Shown: one piece after another, positions 1-8,162 of the stretch
Numbering within the stretch: position 1 is the stretch's first letter
Layout: every line of letters starts with the position of its first letter
Source: Bryobacteraceae bacterium
Lineage (GTDB): Bacteria; Acidobacteriota; Terriglobia; Bryobacterales; Bryobacteraceae
NCBI GenBank assembly: GCA_947458745.1
Contig: CANGYQ010000001.1
Span: forward strand, 62,001 to 126,000
Direction: 5' to 3'
Length of the DNA stretch: 64,000 bases
The notes under the pieces: generated by a model
What the model was told of the DNA's origin: nothing
What the model saw: only the letters and a program-made list of their open reading frames with translations
Databases searched by the model: none
Made by a program: the position numbers and the translations under genes

Positions 1-713
1 AATTGGCCAGCCGTGCTTTTGAGCATCGCTACACGATGAGCCAGGCGGGCAAGCCGGTGGATCGTGCCAAGTGGGGCATGACGCCGCCCACGGTGAACGC
101 CTACTACAACCCTTCGCTGAATGAGATCGTCTTTCCCGCGGGCATCTTGCAGCCGCCCTTCTTTGACATGGAAGCCGACGACGCGGCCAACTACGGCGCG
201 ATCGGAGCCGTGATCGGCCATGAGATGGGCCATGGCTTTGACGACCAGGGCAGCAAGTTTGACTCGCTCGGCAATCTGCGTGATTGGTGGACCGAAGAGG
301 ACCGCAAGAAGTTCGACGAACGCGCCGCTTGCATCGTGGATCAGTTCGACACAATCGACGTGGGCGACGGGTTGAAGCACAACGGCCGCCTGGTGACCGG
401 CGAAGCCATGGGCGATGTGGGCGGCCTCACCCTGGCCTACAAGGCCTACAAGCGCTCGCTGAAAGGCAAGGAAGGCCCGGTGATCGATGGCTTCACCGCG
501 GACCAGCGCTTCTTCCTCGCATTTGCCCGGGTCTGGGGCATGCATGAGCGGCCGGAGCATCGCCGGATGGCGGTGCAGACTGATCCGCACCCCATCGCCA
601 AATGGCGCGTGAACGGCACGCTGGCCAACATGCCGGAGTTCTTCGCCGCTTTCTCGTGCAAGCGCGGCCAAACGATGGTGCGGCCGGAAGAGAAGCGCTG
701 CAAGCTCTGGTAG
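1..713 (+). CDS. M13 family zinc metallopeptidase, C-terminal part (runs off the left edge)
   Basis: This is the catalytic C-terminal third of a neprilysin/PepO-type (M13) endopeptidase, which hydrolyses peptides in the periplasm or outside the cell. The zinc-binding HEMGH sits within IGHEMGHGFDDQGSKFD. The third-ligand motif reads GEAMGDVGG, in place of the usual ENxAD. The protein ends with the family's substrate-site and C-terminal signatures: a DPHPIAKWRVNG stretch and a final CKLW (family pattern C-x-x-W). The full family length is about 650-700 residues, so roughly two thirds lie upstream of the window. The TTG at position 3 is not a believable start because the reading frame enters open. 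The downstream gene begins about 70 bases after the stop. Confidence 0.93.
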   Translation, partial: LASRAFEHRYTMSQAGKPVDRAKWGMTPPTVNAYYNPSLNEIVFPAGILQPPFFDMEADDAANYGAIGAVIGHEMGHGFDDQGSKFDSLGNLRDWWTEEDRKKFDERAACIVDQFDTIDVGDGLKHNGRLVTGEAMGDVGGLTLAYKAYKRSLKGKEGPVIDGFTADQRFFLAFARVWGMHERPEHRRMAVQTDPHPIAKWRVNGTLANMPEFFAAFSCKRGQTMVRPEEKRCKLW

Positions 714-784
714 CCGCGCCCGCCGGGAAGGTGGTCTGGGGTAGACGCCAACTATCCGCCTCCGATTCGCGCTAGAACGGAGTA

Positions 785-1663
785 ATGAAGATTTTCGCGC
801 TCCTGCTTATTCTGGCCAACTTGGTTCTGGCGCAATCACGCCGGGAGGTGCCGATGCTGGTGACGGTGCCGTGGCTCGAAAACTATCTGCCCCAGCCCGG
901 CTTAGTGATCCTGCATGTGGGGTCGCAGAAGGACTACGACGCGGGCCACATCCCGGGCGCGCGGTTGGCGACGCTGGCTGATCTCTCGGTGACCGGTGAA
1001 GCGGGACTGCGCCTGGAACTGCCCGCGCCCGCCACGTTGAGCGCGGCCTTGGGCCGCCTGGGCATCACCCCGAATTCCCGCATCGTCATCTACCCGGCCA
1101 ATGAGTCGGTCCAGTCGGCCACCCGCGTCTGGTTGACGCTGGAATGGGCGGGGCTGGCGGCGCGGGCCTCATTGCTCGATGGCGGGTTGGCGGCCTGGCA
1201 GGCGGCGCAGAAGCCACTGGAGACCACGGCGCGCGCGGCGGCCGAAACGCCGGCTCCGGCAGTAGTTCCGCATCCGGAACTACTGGTCGACAGAAACTGG
1301 GTGCGGGACAACGGGCAAAAACCCACCGTCGCCCTGCTCGACGCCCGGCTGCCGCAGTTCTACACGGGCGCGGAACAGGGCATCGGCACCCGCCCCGGAC
1401 GCATTCCCGGTGCGCGCAATCTCCCGTTCCCCACGCTGCTGGATGCGGACCGCAAACTGAAGCCCGCCGCGGAACTGCGCCAGCTGTTCGCGGAAGCCGG
1501 CGTCACCGATAGCAAGCAGTTAGCGATCTACTGCCACATCGGGCAGCAAGCCACACTGCTCTACTTTGCGGCCAAGTCCGTCGGCTTTGAGCCCAAGCTC
1601 TACGACGGGTCCTTCCAGGAGTGGAGCATGCAGGCCGATTTTCCGGTTGCCACCGGCAAGTAG
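785..1663 (+). CDS. exported two-domain rhodanese (thiosulfate sulfurtransferase-like)
   Basis: This 292-residue protein has a hydrophobic signal peptide (MKIFALLLILANLVLAQS) followed by two rhodanese folds. The first spans about residues 30-140 and carries the D-x-GHIPGAR entry motif. The second spans about residues 160-288, with IPGARNLPF and the active-site loop YCHIGQQA. The family's persulfide-carrying cysteine is visible only in the second domain. The equivalent loop of the first reads IYPANESV and has no cysteine, which is the normal pattern for tandem rhodaneses, where the N-terminal domain is structural. The likely role is sulfur transfer in the periplasm; the acceptor cannot be told from the sequence. 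A strong bidirectional terminator follows, separating it from the convergent FAH-family gene. Confidence 0.88.
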   Translation: MKIFALLLILANLVLAQSRREVPMLVTVPWLENYLPQPGLVILHVGSQKDYDAGHIPGARLATLADLSVTGEAGLRLELPAPATLSAALGRLGITPNSRIVIYPANESVQSATRVWLTLEWAGLAARASLLDGGLAAWQAAQKPLETTARAAAETPAPAVVPHPELLVDRNWVRDNGQKPTVALLDARLPQFYTGAEQGIGTRPGRIPGARNLPFPTLLDADRKLKPAAELRQLFAEAGVTDSKQLAIYCHIGQQATLLYFAAKSVGFEPKLYDGSFQEWSMQADFPVATGK

Positions 1664-1725
1664 CGACGGCAGCCGTTAAGCGGCTTCGCCGCAATGACTC
1701 GGCGAGGTTCCCATTTAAAACCGCC

Positions 1726-1754
1726 AAAGCCCCGCGATGACTCGGCGGGGCTTT
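1726..1754. terminator. bidirectional rho-independent terminator
   Basis: A perfect 10-bp stem (AAAGCCCCGC / GCGGGGCTTT) encloses a 9-base loop and lies between two convergent genes. Its A and T ends give a short U-tract on either strand. Related GC-rich repeats (cgcaatgactcggcg near 1690 and cccgccgagcggggct near 1770) flank it. Confidence 0.75.
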
Positions 1755-1797
1755 GGGAGTTCACAGATTGACCCCGCCGAGCGGGGCTCTTCGCGGC

Positions 1798-2628
1798 TTA
1801 CTGCTCCGCGACGCAGGGGTTGGTGAGTTCGCCGATGCCTTCGATGAAGACGGTCATTACTTCGCCTGGCTTCAGCCAACGCGGGGGCTTGTGGCCCAGG
1901 CCGACGCCGGGAGGGGTGCCGGTGGAGATCACGTCGCCGGGTTCGAAGGTGAAGACCTTCGAGAGGTGCTCCACCAATTCCGGGATGCCGAAGATCAGTT
2001 CTTTGGTGGAGGAGTCCTGCACGGTGACGCCGTCGATGCGGAGGCCGATGCGGAGGTTGTGCGGGTCAGCGATTTCGTCGGCCGTGACAATCCAGGGGCC
2101 CATCGGGCAGAAGGTGTCAAACGTCTTGCCCATGATCCACTGGCTGGTCTGCAACTGCCAGTCGCGCGCGGAGACGTCGTTGACGATGGTGTAGCCAAAG
2201 ACATAATCCATGGCGTTCTCTTTGGTGACGTGGCGGCCGGGCTTGCCCAAAATCACGGCGAACTCCGCTTCATAGTCCGGCTTCTCGGAATTCTTGGGCA
2301 GAACAACATCTTCGCCGGGGGCGATGACGCTGTTGGGGAATTTGTTGAATACCACCGGGATGGTGGGGATGGCCATGCCGGATTCAATGGCGTGATCGCG
2401 GTAGTTCAAGCCGATGCAAACCACCTTGGGGGGGCGCGGAATGGGCGCGTGCAGCTTCACTGCACTCAGCGCCACTGGCGTGCCCTTGTTGGCGGCCGCG
2501 ATGGCGGACTGGCCGGCGGCGATGGCACCGCACATGTCGGCAAAACCTAAAACCGGGACCACCTGATCGCCTTCGACAATACCGACCGAGGGCGCGGATC
2601 CGTTGAGAGAAAACGTGACAAGCTTCAT
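1798..2628 (-). CDS. fumarylacetoacetate hydrolase (FAH) family protein
   Basis: This 276-residue protein belongs to the FAH / 2-hydroxyhepta-2,4-diene-1,7-dioate isomerase superfamily, which cleaves or isomerises C-C bonds in diketo-acids and related breakdown products. The core starts at VCIGLNYRDHA (about residue 70). The metal-binding acidic residues are seen in DYEAEFAVILGK and NDVSARDWQ. The conserved FEPGDVISTGTPPGVG is near residue 230. Length and order are typical of the cytosolic single-domain enzymes. The substrate cannot be assigned. The ATG at 2628 is the only good start. The gene converges on the rhodanese gene. Confidence 0.9.
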   Translation of the reverse strand: MKLVTFSLNGSAPSVGIVEGDQVVPVLGFADMCGAIAAGQSAIAAANKGTPVALSAVKLHAPIPRPPKVVCIGLNYRDHAIESGMAIPTIPVVFNKFPNSVIAPGEDVVLPKNSEKPDYEAEFAVILGKPGRHVTKENAMDYVFGYTIVNDVSARDWQLQTSQWIMGKTFDTFCPMGPWIVTADEIADPHNLRIGLRIDGVTVQDSSTKELIFGIPELVEHLSKVFTFEPGDVISTGTPPGVGLGHKPPRWLKPGEVMTVFIEGIGELTNPCVAEQ

Positions 2629-2858
2629 GGTGACGCCCTTGAGTTTATCAAAGACGCCGCCGCCCGGGAGGCTTCCAGCTCACGCGGTGACGGGGGCACC
2701 CGATAATTTCCTTGAAGTATCTGCTGGGAGAGCGTAATCTTTCTTAACAGAAGGGTCGTTTCATTACTCGGAGGGAATGAAGCGTCCAGCTGATCTTCAA
2801 GGTCCCCGGTCGGACCGGATCCACCGCCCCCCAAGTGTTGGGCGATTGGTGGGATAGC

Positions 2859-4160
2859 ATGGATGCGGGTTTCAGGGCCATGGGGAAACCAACAAGCGGT
2901 TCCAATTTAGGAAGTGTTGCGGGCGCACGCCGGACTGTAAGCGTGGCGCGAACGGTGGCGCTGGGGATGATGCTGCTAGCCGGAGGCGGTTTGCGGCTGC
3001 CGGCGCAAGTGCTGATGGGCGGTCAGGGCCGGGGGCCTTCGATTGTCCTGTTTTCGAATGACCGCGCCGTGCTGGAAGCTGGTGATCCGCGCAAGGATCT
3101 GCCCTGTGTCGTCACCCACGAAAAGCCCGTGCTGGGCTTTGACCTGAAGTTTCACGCGTCCTTTGACGTTAGCGTTCCGCTAGCGGAGCTTTCCGGCTCA
3201 GAGAATCTGCTGACGATCGTTTTTCGTGTGATTCCAGAAGCCGAGAAAGACGAACCACGGTATTTCACCCAAAAGATCCGGGTGCCGTCGATTGCCGATG
3301 ACGCCAAGGGCGAAGCCTTCCTGCAGGGTGGCTTTGAGCTGGGCGAGGGCAAGTACCACATCGACTGGCTAATCCGGGACCGCAGCGAGCGCGTCTGCTC
3401 CTCTTATTGGGACGTGGATGCCGCCCTGACGGCAAAAGACAAACAGATCAACATGACGCTGGGCCCTAATGCCGTGCAGGCCTCGGAGTTTGAGCAGTTT
3501 CGCGAAGAGCCGCCAGTGGAACGCAACCCGGACAGCCCGTTGAGCGTCAAGGTATTAGTGAATTTTGCTCCCCAAAACTCGCGTTCCGCCAGCTTGCAGC
3601 CCATTGATGTCAGTGCTCTCGTGTCGATTCTGCGGACCATTGCACGGGATCCGCGGATTGGTAAATTCTCTCTGGTGGCGTTCAATATGCAGGACCAGAA
3701 AGTGCTCTACCGGCAGGAAGACAGCGACAAGATCGACTTCCCCTCCATCGGCAAAGCCTTGGCAGCGTTGAAGTTAGGCACGGTGGACCTGGGCAAGCTG
3801 GCGCACAAGCATAGCGACACGGAGTTTCTAGCGGGTCTGCTGCGGGAAGAGTTGAAGTGCGACAAGCCACCGGATGCACTGATTTTTGCCGGGCCCAAGG
3901 CCATGCTGGATGAGAATGTGTCACACGATGCACTCCGGGAAGTGGGGGAGATTCACTACCCGATCTTTTACATGAACTACAATCTTTCACCCCAGCAGGT
4001 GCCCTGGCGCGATTCGATCAGCCATGCGATCAAGCATTTCCACGGTACGGAGTACACCATCAGCCGCCCGCGGGACCTGTGGTACGCTGTCAGTGAAATG
4101 GTGTCCCGGGTGGCCAAGTCCCGCCCTGTCCGGCGGGCGCAAGTGCAGGGGGTACAATAA
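2859..4160 (+). CDS. exported protein of unknown function (acidobacterial type)
   Basis: This protein of about 433 residues (from the ATG at 2859; GTG 2835 and ATG 2880 are alternatives) has an arginine-rich n-region and a hydrophobic stretch (TVALGMMLLAGGGLRLPAQV), so it is probably secreted or lipidated. The mature part is beta-rich to about residue 240. It is followed by an alpha/beta region with DVSALVSILRTIARDP and DALIFAGPKAMLDE, which faintly resembles VWFA-like folds, but no MIDAS DxSxS is present. I do not recognise a named family. It shares a transcript with the methyltransferase gene: the stop TAA is followed after 1 base by the next start. Confidence 0.75.
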   Translation: MDAGFRAMGKPTSGSNLGSVAGARRTVSVARTVALGMMLLAGGGLRLPAQVLMGGQGRGPSIVLFSNDRAVLEAGDPRKDLPCVVTHEKPVLGFDLKFHASFDVSVPLAELSGSENLLTIVFRVIPEAEKDEPRYFTQKIRVPSIADDAKGEAFLQGGFELGEGKYHIDWLIRDRSERVCSSYWDVDAALTAKDKQINMTLGPNAVQASEFEQFREEPPVERNPDSPLSVKVLVNFAPQNSRSASLQPIDVSALVSILRTIARDPRIGKFSLVAFNMQDQKVLYRQEDSDKIDFPSIGKALAALKLGTVDLGKLAHKHSDTEFLAGLLREELKCDKPPDALIFAGPKAMLDENVSHDALREVGEIHYPIFYMNYNLSPQQVPWRDSISHAIKHFHGTEYTISRPRDLWYAVSEMVSRVAKSRPVRRAQVQGVQ

Positions 4161-4161
4161 C

Positions 4162-4722
4162 TTGGCGACCGTAAACGGAGTGCTTTTGACGGGTTTGGCG
4201 CTGGCTGTTGCCGCACCCGCCTGGGCCCAGCAAACGCCAGCGTATATAGCACCCTGGGTCCGTTCGCCGATGGCCGTGGTGGAACGGATGCTGGAGTTGG
4301 CTAAAGTGAAACCGGGTGAGACCGTGTTCGACCTGGGTTCCGGCGATGGGCGGGTGTTGATCGCCGCGGTGAATAAATTTCAGGCCAAGGGCATGGGGGT
4401 TGAACTCTCTCAACGGCTGGTGAAGCTGAGTGAAGACAACATCCAAAAGGAAGGCCTGGAAGGCAAGATCCAGGTGATCCACGGCAACATGCTGGAGGTG
4501 GACATCAGCAAGGCCGATGTGGTGACAATGTACCTGGTGCGGGACGCCAACGACATGCTCCGGCCGAAGCTGGAGCGGTCATTGAAACCGGGCGCCCGTG
4601 TGGTCTCGCATGATTTTGAAGTGCGCGGCTGGAAGCCCGCATACGTGGATAGGGCTGCTGGCGGCGGCAAAGGCCGCCCTCACGCAATCTACGTGTACGA
4701 GATGCCCCAGCAGTCCAAGTAG
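4162..4722 (+). CDS. class I SAM-dependent methyltransferase with an N-terminal signal peptide
   Basis: This 186-residue protein starts at TTG 4162, preceded by a GGGGG ribosome-binding stretch inside the end of the upstream gene. The longer frame back to 4024 lies inside that gene and is rejected. Residues 1-22 look like a cleavable signal peptide ending in APAWAQ. Residues 40-180 are a Rossmann methyltransferase: motif I is VFDLGSGDGRVLIAAV, followed by GVELSQRLVKLSEDN and the post-I acidic segment. The target is unknown. The combination of a SAM-dependent enzyme and a secretion signal is odd, because SAM is cytosolic. The PfkB gene follows after 6 bases, so the two are co-transcribed. Confidence 0.82.
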   Translation: MATVNGVLLTGLALAVAAPAWAQQTPAYIAPWVRSPMAVVERMLELAKVKPGETVFDLGSGDGRVLIAAVNKFQAKGMGVELSQRLVKLSEDNIQKEGLEGKIQVIHGNMLEVDISKADVVTMYLVRDANDMLRPKLERSLKPGARVVSHDFEVRGWKPAYVDRAAGGGKGRPHAIYVYEMPQQSK

Positions 4723-4728
4723 TTCTGG

Positions 4729-5730
4729 ATGGTTGATCAATCACGCACCTTCGCGGTGCAACCAGACGGGAAGCGTTTTGATGTGGTGGGCGTTGGCCTC
4801 AACGCCACTGACACGCTGATCCTGCTACCAAAATTCCCGGCCTACGCCGGCAAAGAGCCTTTCCGGGAAGAGATGCTGAGCCCGGGCGGCCAAGTGGCCA
4901 GTGCCATGGTCAGCTGTGCGCGGCTGGGGCTGCGGGTGAAGTACATCGGCACGGTGGGCGACGACCTGCGGGGCGAAGTCCAACTGCAGAGTCTCCGTGA
5001 ATCCGGCATTGATATCTCGGACGTCTACGTCCGCCAGAACTGCCCTAACCAGACCGCCTACATTCTGATCGATGAGGCGACCGGCGAGCGCACTGTTCTT
5101 TGGCAGCGCCGGGATTGTCTGCGCCTAAAGCCGGAAGATATCCGGCCGGAGATGATTCTGGAGTCGCGCCTCTTGCACATCGATGGCCACGACACTCCGG
5201 CGGTGGCTCGCGCGGCGGCCATTGCCCGGGCAGCTGGGATTCCGGTTACCGTGGACGTCGATACCATCTATCACGGCTTTGAGGATGTCCTGCGCCACGT
5301 GGATTATCTGGTGACCTCCAGTGAGTTCCCGTCCCGGTGGACCAATGAAGCGGACCCCTTCAAGGCGCTGGAACGGATCCAGAAAGAGTTCGGTATGCGC
5401 GTGGCGGCGATGACGCTGGGCTCCCAGGGGTCGCTGGCGCTGCTGGACGGGCGGTTCCACTACTCGCCCGCGTTTGTCGTCAACTGCCTGGATACAACCG
5501 GCGCGGGCGATGTCTTCCACGGAGCGTTCTGCTATGGCGTGCTGGCGGGCTGGGACATTGGCCGGACACTCACCTTCTCCAATGCGCTGGCCGCCCTGAA
5601 CTGCACAGCCCTGGGTGCGCGCGGCCGGTTGGCACCCGCTGATGAAGCTTGGAAGCTCATCGCCCGCGGTGAACGCCGCTCACATCGCGACTACGAAGCC
5701 TACCGGGTGGAAGATGTTCCGCTCAGCTAG
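4729..5730 (+). CDS. PfkB-family carbohydrate kinase
   Basis: This 333-residue ribokinase-superfamily kinase transfers phosphate from ATP to a sugar or nucleoside. The N-terminal signature GGQVASAMVSCARLG lies near residue 54. The C-terminal PfkB signature DTTGAGDVFHGAF is at residues 255-267, with the catalytic aspartate D261. The length is slightly above the usual 300-320 because of an N-terminal extension before FDVVGVGLNATD. The substrate is not predictable; the family includes ribokinase, fructokinase and adenosine kinase. It lies in a run of four same-strand genes (2859-6405). Confidence 0.9.
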   Translation: MVDQSRTFAVQPDGKRFDVVGVGLNATDTLILLPKFPAYAGKEPFREEMLSPGGQVASAMVSCARLGLRVKYIGTVGDDLRGEVQLQSLRESGIDISDVYVRQNCPNQTAYILIDEATGERTVLWQRRDCLRLKPEDIRPEMILESRLLHIDGHDTPAVARAAAIARAAGIPVTVDVDTIYHGFEDVLRHVDYLVTSSEFPSRWTNEADPFKALERIQKEFGMRVAAMTLGSQGSLALLDGRFHYSPAFVVNCLDTTGAGDVFHGAFCYGVLAGWDIGRTLTFSNALAALNCTALGARGRLAPADEAWKLIARGERRSHRDYEAYRVEDVPLS

Positions 5731-5742
5731 CGCCACCAATCT

Positions 5743-6405
5743 ATGATCCCTCTGCGCGACCTGAACCGGAGCTACGCAACGCCAGTAGTGACGTTGGCGA
5801 TCATTGCCGTTAACGTCGCGGTTTTCCTCTATCAGGTGACGCTGGATCCCTTTTCCGGCAACCACTTCATTATGGAGTACGGCCTGGTTCCGGCGCGGTT
5901 TCACTTCAGTGCCCTGGTGACCTCGATGTTCCTACATGGCGGCTGGCTGCACCTGATCGGCAACATGTGGTTTCTCTGGATCTACGGCGACAACATCGAA
6001 GATGTGCTGGGCCGCTGGCAGTACCTGTTCTTCTATCTGGCTTGCGGCATCCTGGCGATGGCGTCGCAGATGGCGGTGGCACCGTTCTCGCGGATCCCCA
6101 ACGTCGGCGCCAGTGGAGCGATCGCCGGGGTCATGGGCGCCTATCTGGTGAAGTTTCCGCATGCCCGGATTGTGACGCTGTTCTGGTTTGGCTTGATCTT
6201 TACGCTGGACGTGCCGGCCGTGCTCATCTTGGCCTACTGGTTCATCCTGCAATTGTTTAGTGGAGTCGGGTCGGTGGCGGAGGCCAGTGTGCGGGGCGGC
6301 GTCGCCTGGTTTGCGCACATCGGCGGCTTCATCGCGGGCATCGTGCTGATCCTGATCATGCGGACCCGGGAGCCGCATTTGCGGCGGGCCGACTTGAACT
6401 GGTAG
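5743..6405 (+). CDS. rhomboid-family intramembrane serine protease
   Basis: This is a 220-residue multi-pass membrane protein. The rhomboid signatures are intact: HGGWLHLIGNMWFLW (residues 65-79), GASGAIAG with catalytic Ser124, and AHIGGFIAG with catalytic His192. Hydrophobic segments are at about residues 16-34, 56-80, 92-112, 122-137, 141-171 and 190-208, as expected for a six-helix core. It cleaves transmembrane segments of unknown substrates within the membrane. It starts 12 bases after the PfkB stop, so is probably in the same operon. Confidence 0.93.
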   Translation: MIPLRDLNRSYATPVVTLAIIAVNVAVFLYQVTLDPFSGNHFIMEYGLVPARFHFSALVTSMFLHGGWLHLIGNMWFLWIYGDNIEDVLGRWQYLFFYLACGILAMASQMAVAPFSRIPNVGASGAIAGVMGAYLVKFPHARIVTLFWFGLIFTLDVPAVLILAYWFILQLFSGVGSVAEASVRGGVAWFAHIGGFIAGIVLILIMRTREPHLRRADLNW

Positions 6406-6504
6406 TACTTTCCCCTTGACGGGGCTATTTCGCTTGGCACGCCCGAAAGCGCGACAATAGAAGATCCGTGGCCCTGGCCGGGGAATCTGAACAAACCAAA
6501 TCAT

Positions 6505-7251
6505 ATGTGGCGACTCCCCACCATCTACTCTGAAGAACTGCCGGCCGTTGACGTTTTGGCCATCGCCGCGCATCCCAGCAACATTGAACAGACCTGCGGC
6601 GGCACCCTGCTGAAGATGGCCGAGAAAGGCTATCGCACCGGCGCACTGGACCTGACGCAGGGTGAAATGGGCACGCGCGGCACGCCGGAGCAGCGAATGG
6701 AAGAAGGTGACATCGCCGCCAAGCATCTGCAATTGACCTGGCGCGGCAATATGGCCCTACCGGACGCGCGCCTGGAAAACTCGCTCCCCGGCCGCATGAC
6801 GCTCGCCGGCGAGATCCGCCGCCTGCGCCCCAGGGTGGTGATTATTCCCTACTGGGAAGCCCGCCATCCGGACCACTACAACGCCTCGACCCTCTGCTAT
6901 GAAGCCTGCTTTCTGGCCGGCCTCGCAAAGCTGGACGACAATCTGCCGCCTCACCGGCCAGCTAAAGTGATCTACGCCGCGCAGTACTCAAGCGTCACAC
7001 CCAGCTTTGTGGTCGACATCACCCGCGAGTTCGACCGGCGCATGGATGCACTTCTGAGCTACCAATCCCAATACGGTGCCTCCAGCGAAGCACCGGAACT
7101 GTTTCCCTCAGCCACAGAACTGCGCGACCGCCTAGCCGCCGTCTCCCGCTACTACGGCGGCCTCATCGGCGCTAAGTATGGCGAAGCATTCGTCGTCAAA
7201 GAGACGATGGCCGTCGATGATGTTGTCTCGATGGGCGTTCGAAGCTTTTAG
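6505..7251 (+). CDS. PIG-L / BshB1-like N-acetyl-sugar deacetylase with altered metal-site motif
   Basis: This 248-residue LmbE/PIG-L family protein most resembles bacillithiol-biosynthesis deacetylase BshB1, which removes the acetyl group from GlcNAc-malate. The family marks GGTLLKMAEKGYRTGALDLT, GEMGTRGTPEQR and RHPDHYNASTL (His121, Asp123, His124) are present. However, the N-terminal AHPDD motif reads AHPSN (residues 22-26). The aspartate that acts as general base and the aspartate that binds zinc in this family are thus replaced by Ser25 and Asn26. The enzyme may be inactive, use a different metal geometry, or have another substrate. Start ATG 6505 is the first in frame. No bshA or bshC is in the window. 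Confidence 0.85.
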   Translation: MWRLPTIYSEELPAVDVLAIAAHPSNIEQTCGGTLLKMAEKGYRTGALDLTQGEMGTRGTPEQRMEEGDIAAKHLQLTWRGNMALPDARLENSLPGRMTLAGEIRRLRPRVVIIPYWEARHPDHYNASTLCYEACFLAGLAKLDDNLPPHRPAKVIYAAQYSSVTPSFVVDITREFDRRMDALLSYQSQYGASSEAPELFPSATELRDRLAAVSRYYGGLIGAKYGEAFVVKETMAVDDVVSMGVRSF

Positions 7252-7265
7252 CTCCGCGGCAGTAT

Positions 7266-7332
7266 AGCCCCATGCGTAAGCTTGGGGCTTTCTCCACGAT
7301 CCCGCAGAAGCCCAAAGCTAACGCATAAGGCT
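7266..7332. repeat. paired 25-bp palindromic element (BIME-like), copy A
   Basis: Two copies of one 25-bp unit in opposite orientation, at 7266-7290 and 7308-7332, are separated by 17 bases and can fold into one long hairpin. The unit begins AGCCCCATGCG and ends TGGGGCTT, and is itself an imperfect palindrome. The second copy has a few substitutions. It lies exactly between two convergent genes, so it could stop transcription from both sides. The same unit recurs at 30425-30490 (a pair) and 56021-56045 (single). Confidence 0.8.
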
Positions 7333-7343
7333 GATCTGACGGC

Positions 7344-8111
7344 TCACCTGATCTTATTCGGCAGCCGGTGCAGAGGGTGAAACGCGTGCTCCACCCGGTC
7401 ACCCTTCACCACACACACCCTCACGCCGGAGCCTTCTGGGCTCAGCGGCATGCCCACCGGACCATTCACCACCATTTCGATCCCCGCATCCTCGGCGCGG
7501 TACCCACGGTGCGTGTGGCCGGCGAAGGCTTGCTTGACGCCATGCTTGCGTAGCAGCGCCATGTAGTCCTCCCGCACGGCCAGCGGCAGGTTGAAGTAGC
7601 CATCCGGCTCCGCCACCTTCATCGTGAACCACGGATGATGCTGGAACAGCACGATCGGCTTGGCACCGGCGGCGCGCAGGCTGGCCAGCTCGGTGTCGAG
7701 CCACGCGCGCTGCTTCGCCACCTCCGCCGTCACCGCGCCCGGCGTGTGGATGATTGTCGTGTTGATCACCACCCCGGCAAACTCACCTTGGCGGAAGGAA
7801 TAGTAGTCCCGGCCGAAGGTCTTGCGGTAGAACGCTAACGTCTCGGGCGTCGGCGCGTTGCCGATGTCGTGATTGCCCGGCAGATCGTACACCGGGATGC
7901 TGCCCGCGATCTGCTTCTTGATGCGGAGATATTCGGCGATCTGCGCCGGGTCGCCCGGTTTGTTCACCAGGTCGCCGGTGATGATGACGAAATCTGGCTT
8001 CCAGCGGTTCACCGTAGCGATGGCGAATTCGAAGTTGGCGGTCTCCTGGGCGAATTCCTGGTCGCCGGTATGCATGCCGAACTGAGGGTCAGTGATCTGG
8101 ACGAAAACCAT
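7344..8111 (-). CDS. calcineurin-like metallophosphoesterase
   Basis: This 255-residue protein has the full dinuclear-metal phosphoesterase motif set in order: QITDPQFG (D8), GDLVNKPGD (near residue 46), GNHDIG (near 80), the FQHHPW region (near 157) and GHTHRG (near 197). It resembles the CPPED1-like group of cytosolic phosphatases. No signal peptide is present. The substrate is unknown. It is divergent from the ECF sigma gene, sharing a 51-base intergenic region with a candidate ECF promoter. Confidence 0.9.
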   Translation of the reverse strand: MVFVQITDPQFGMHTGDQEFAQETANFEFAIATVNRWKPDFVIITGDLVNKPGDPAQIAEYLRIKKQIAGSIPVYDLPGNHDIGNAPTPETLAFYRKTFGRDYYSFRQGEFAGVVINTTIIHTPGAVTAEVAKQRAWLDTELASLRAAGAKPIVLFQHHPWFTMKVAEPDGYFNLPLAVREDYMALLRKHGVKQAFAGHTHRGYRAEDAGIEMVVNGPVGMPLSPEGSGVRVCVVKGDRVEHAFHPLHRLPNKIR

Positions 8112-8114
8112 GGT

Positions 8115-8144
8115 GGAACTTATTGTCGCCCATTGGTGTCAAAA
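8115..8144 (+). promoter_or_regulatory. candidate ECF-type promoter for the sigma factor gene
   Basis: GGAACTT at 8115-8121 and GTCAAAA at 8138-8144, separated by 16 bases, resemble the -35 and -10 elements recognised by ECF sigma factors (sigma-E-like AAC motif and GTC). The site ends 18 bases before the GTG start of the ECF gene, consistent with autoregulation. The match is by eye only. Confidence 0.4.
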
Positions 8145-8162
8145 TACGGTGAGAGAACCAGC

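Noticed and set aside
1753-2550. 265-codon plus-strand frame
   Set aside because: It lies antisense to the FAH-family gene and is low-complexity.
2625-2834. 69-codon minus-strand frame before the FAH gene
   Set aside because: It has a poly-glycine start, no homology feel, and its stop overlaps the FAH start codon. It more likely covers the leader of the FAH gene.
6416-6462. Possible sigma-70 promoter before the BshB1-like gene (TTGACG; TTGGCA)
   Set aside because: No acceptable -10 element lies at 16-18 bases from either hexamer.
7869-8162. N-terminal extension of the ECF sigma frame
   Set aside because: This part is antisense to the phosphoesterase gene; the GTG at 8163 follows a plausible promoter and gives a normal-length sigma factor.
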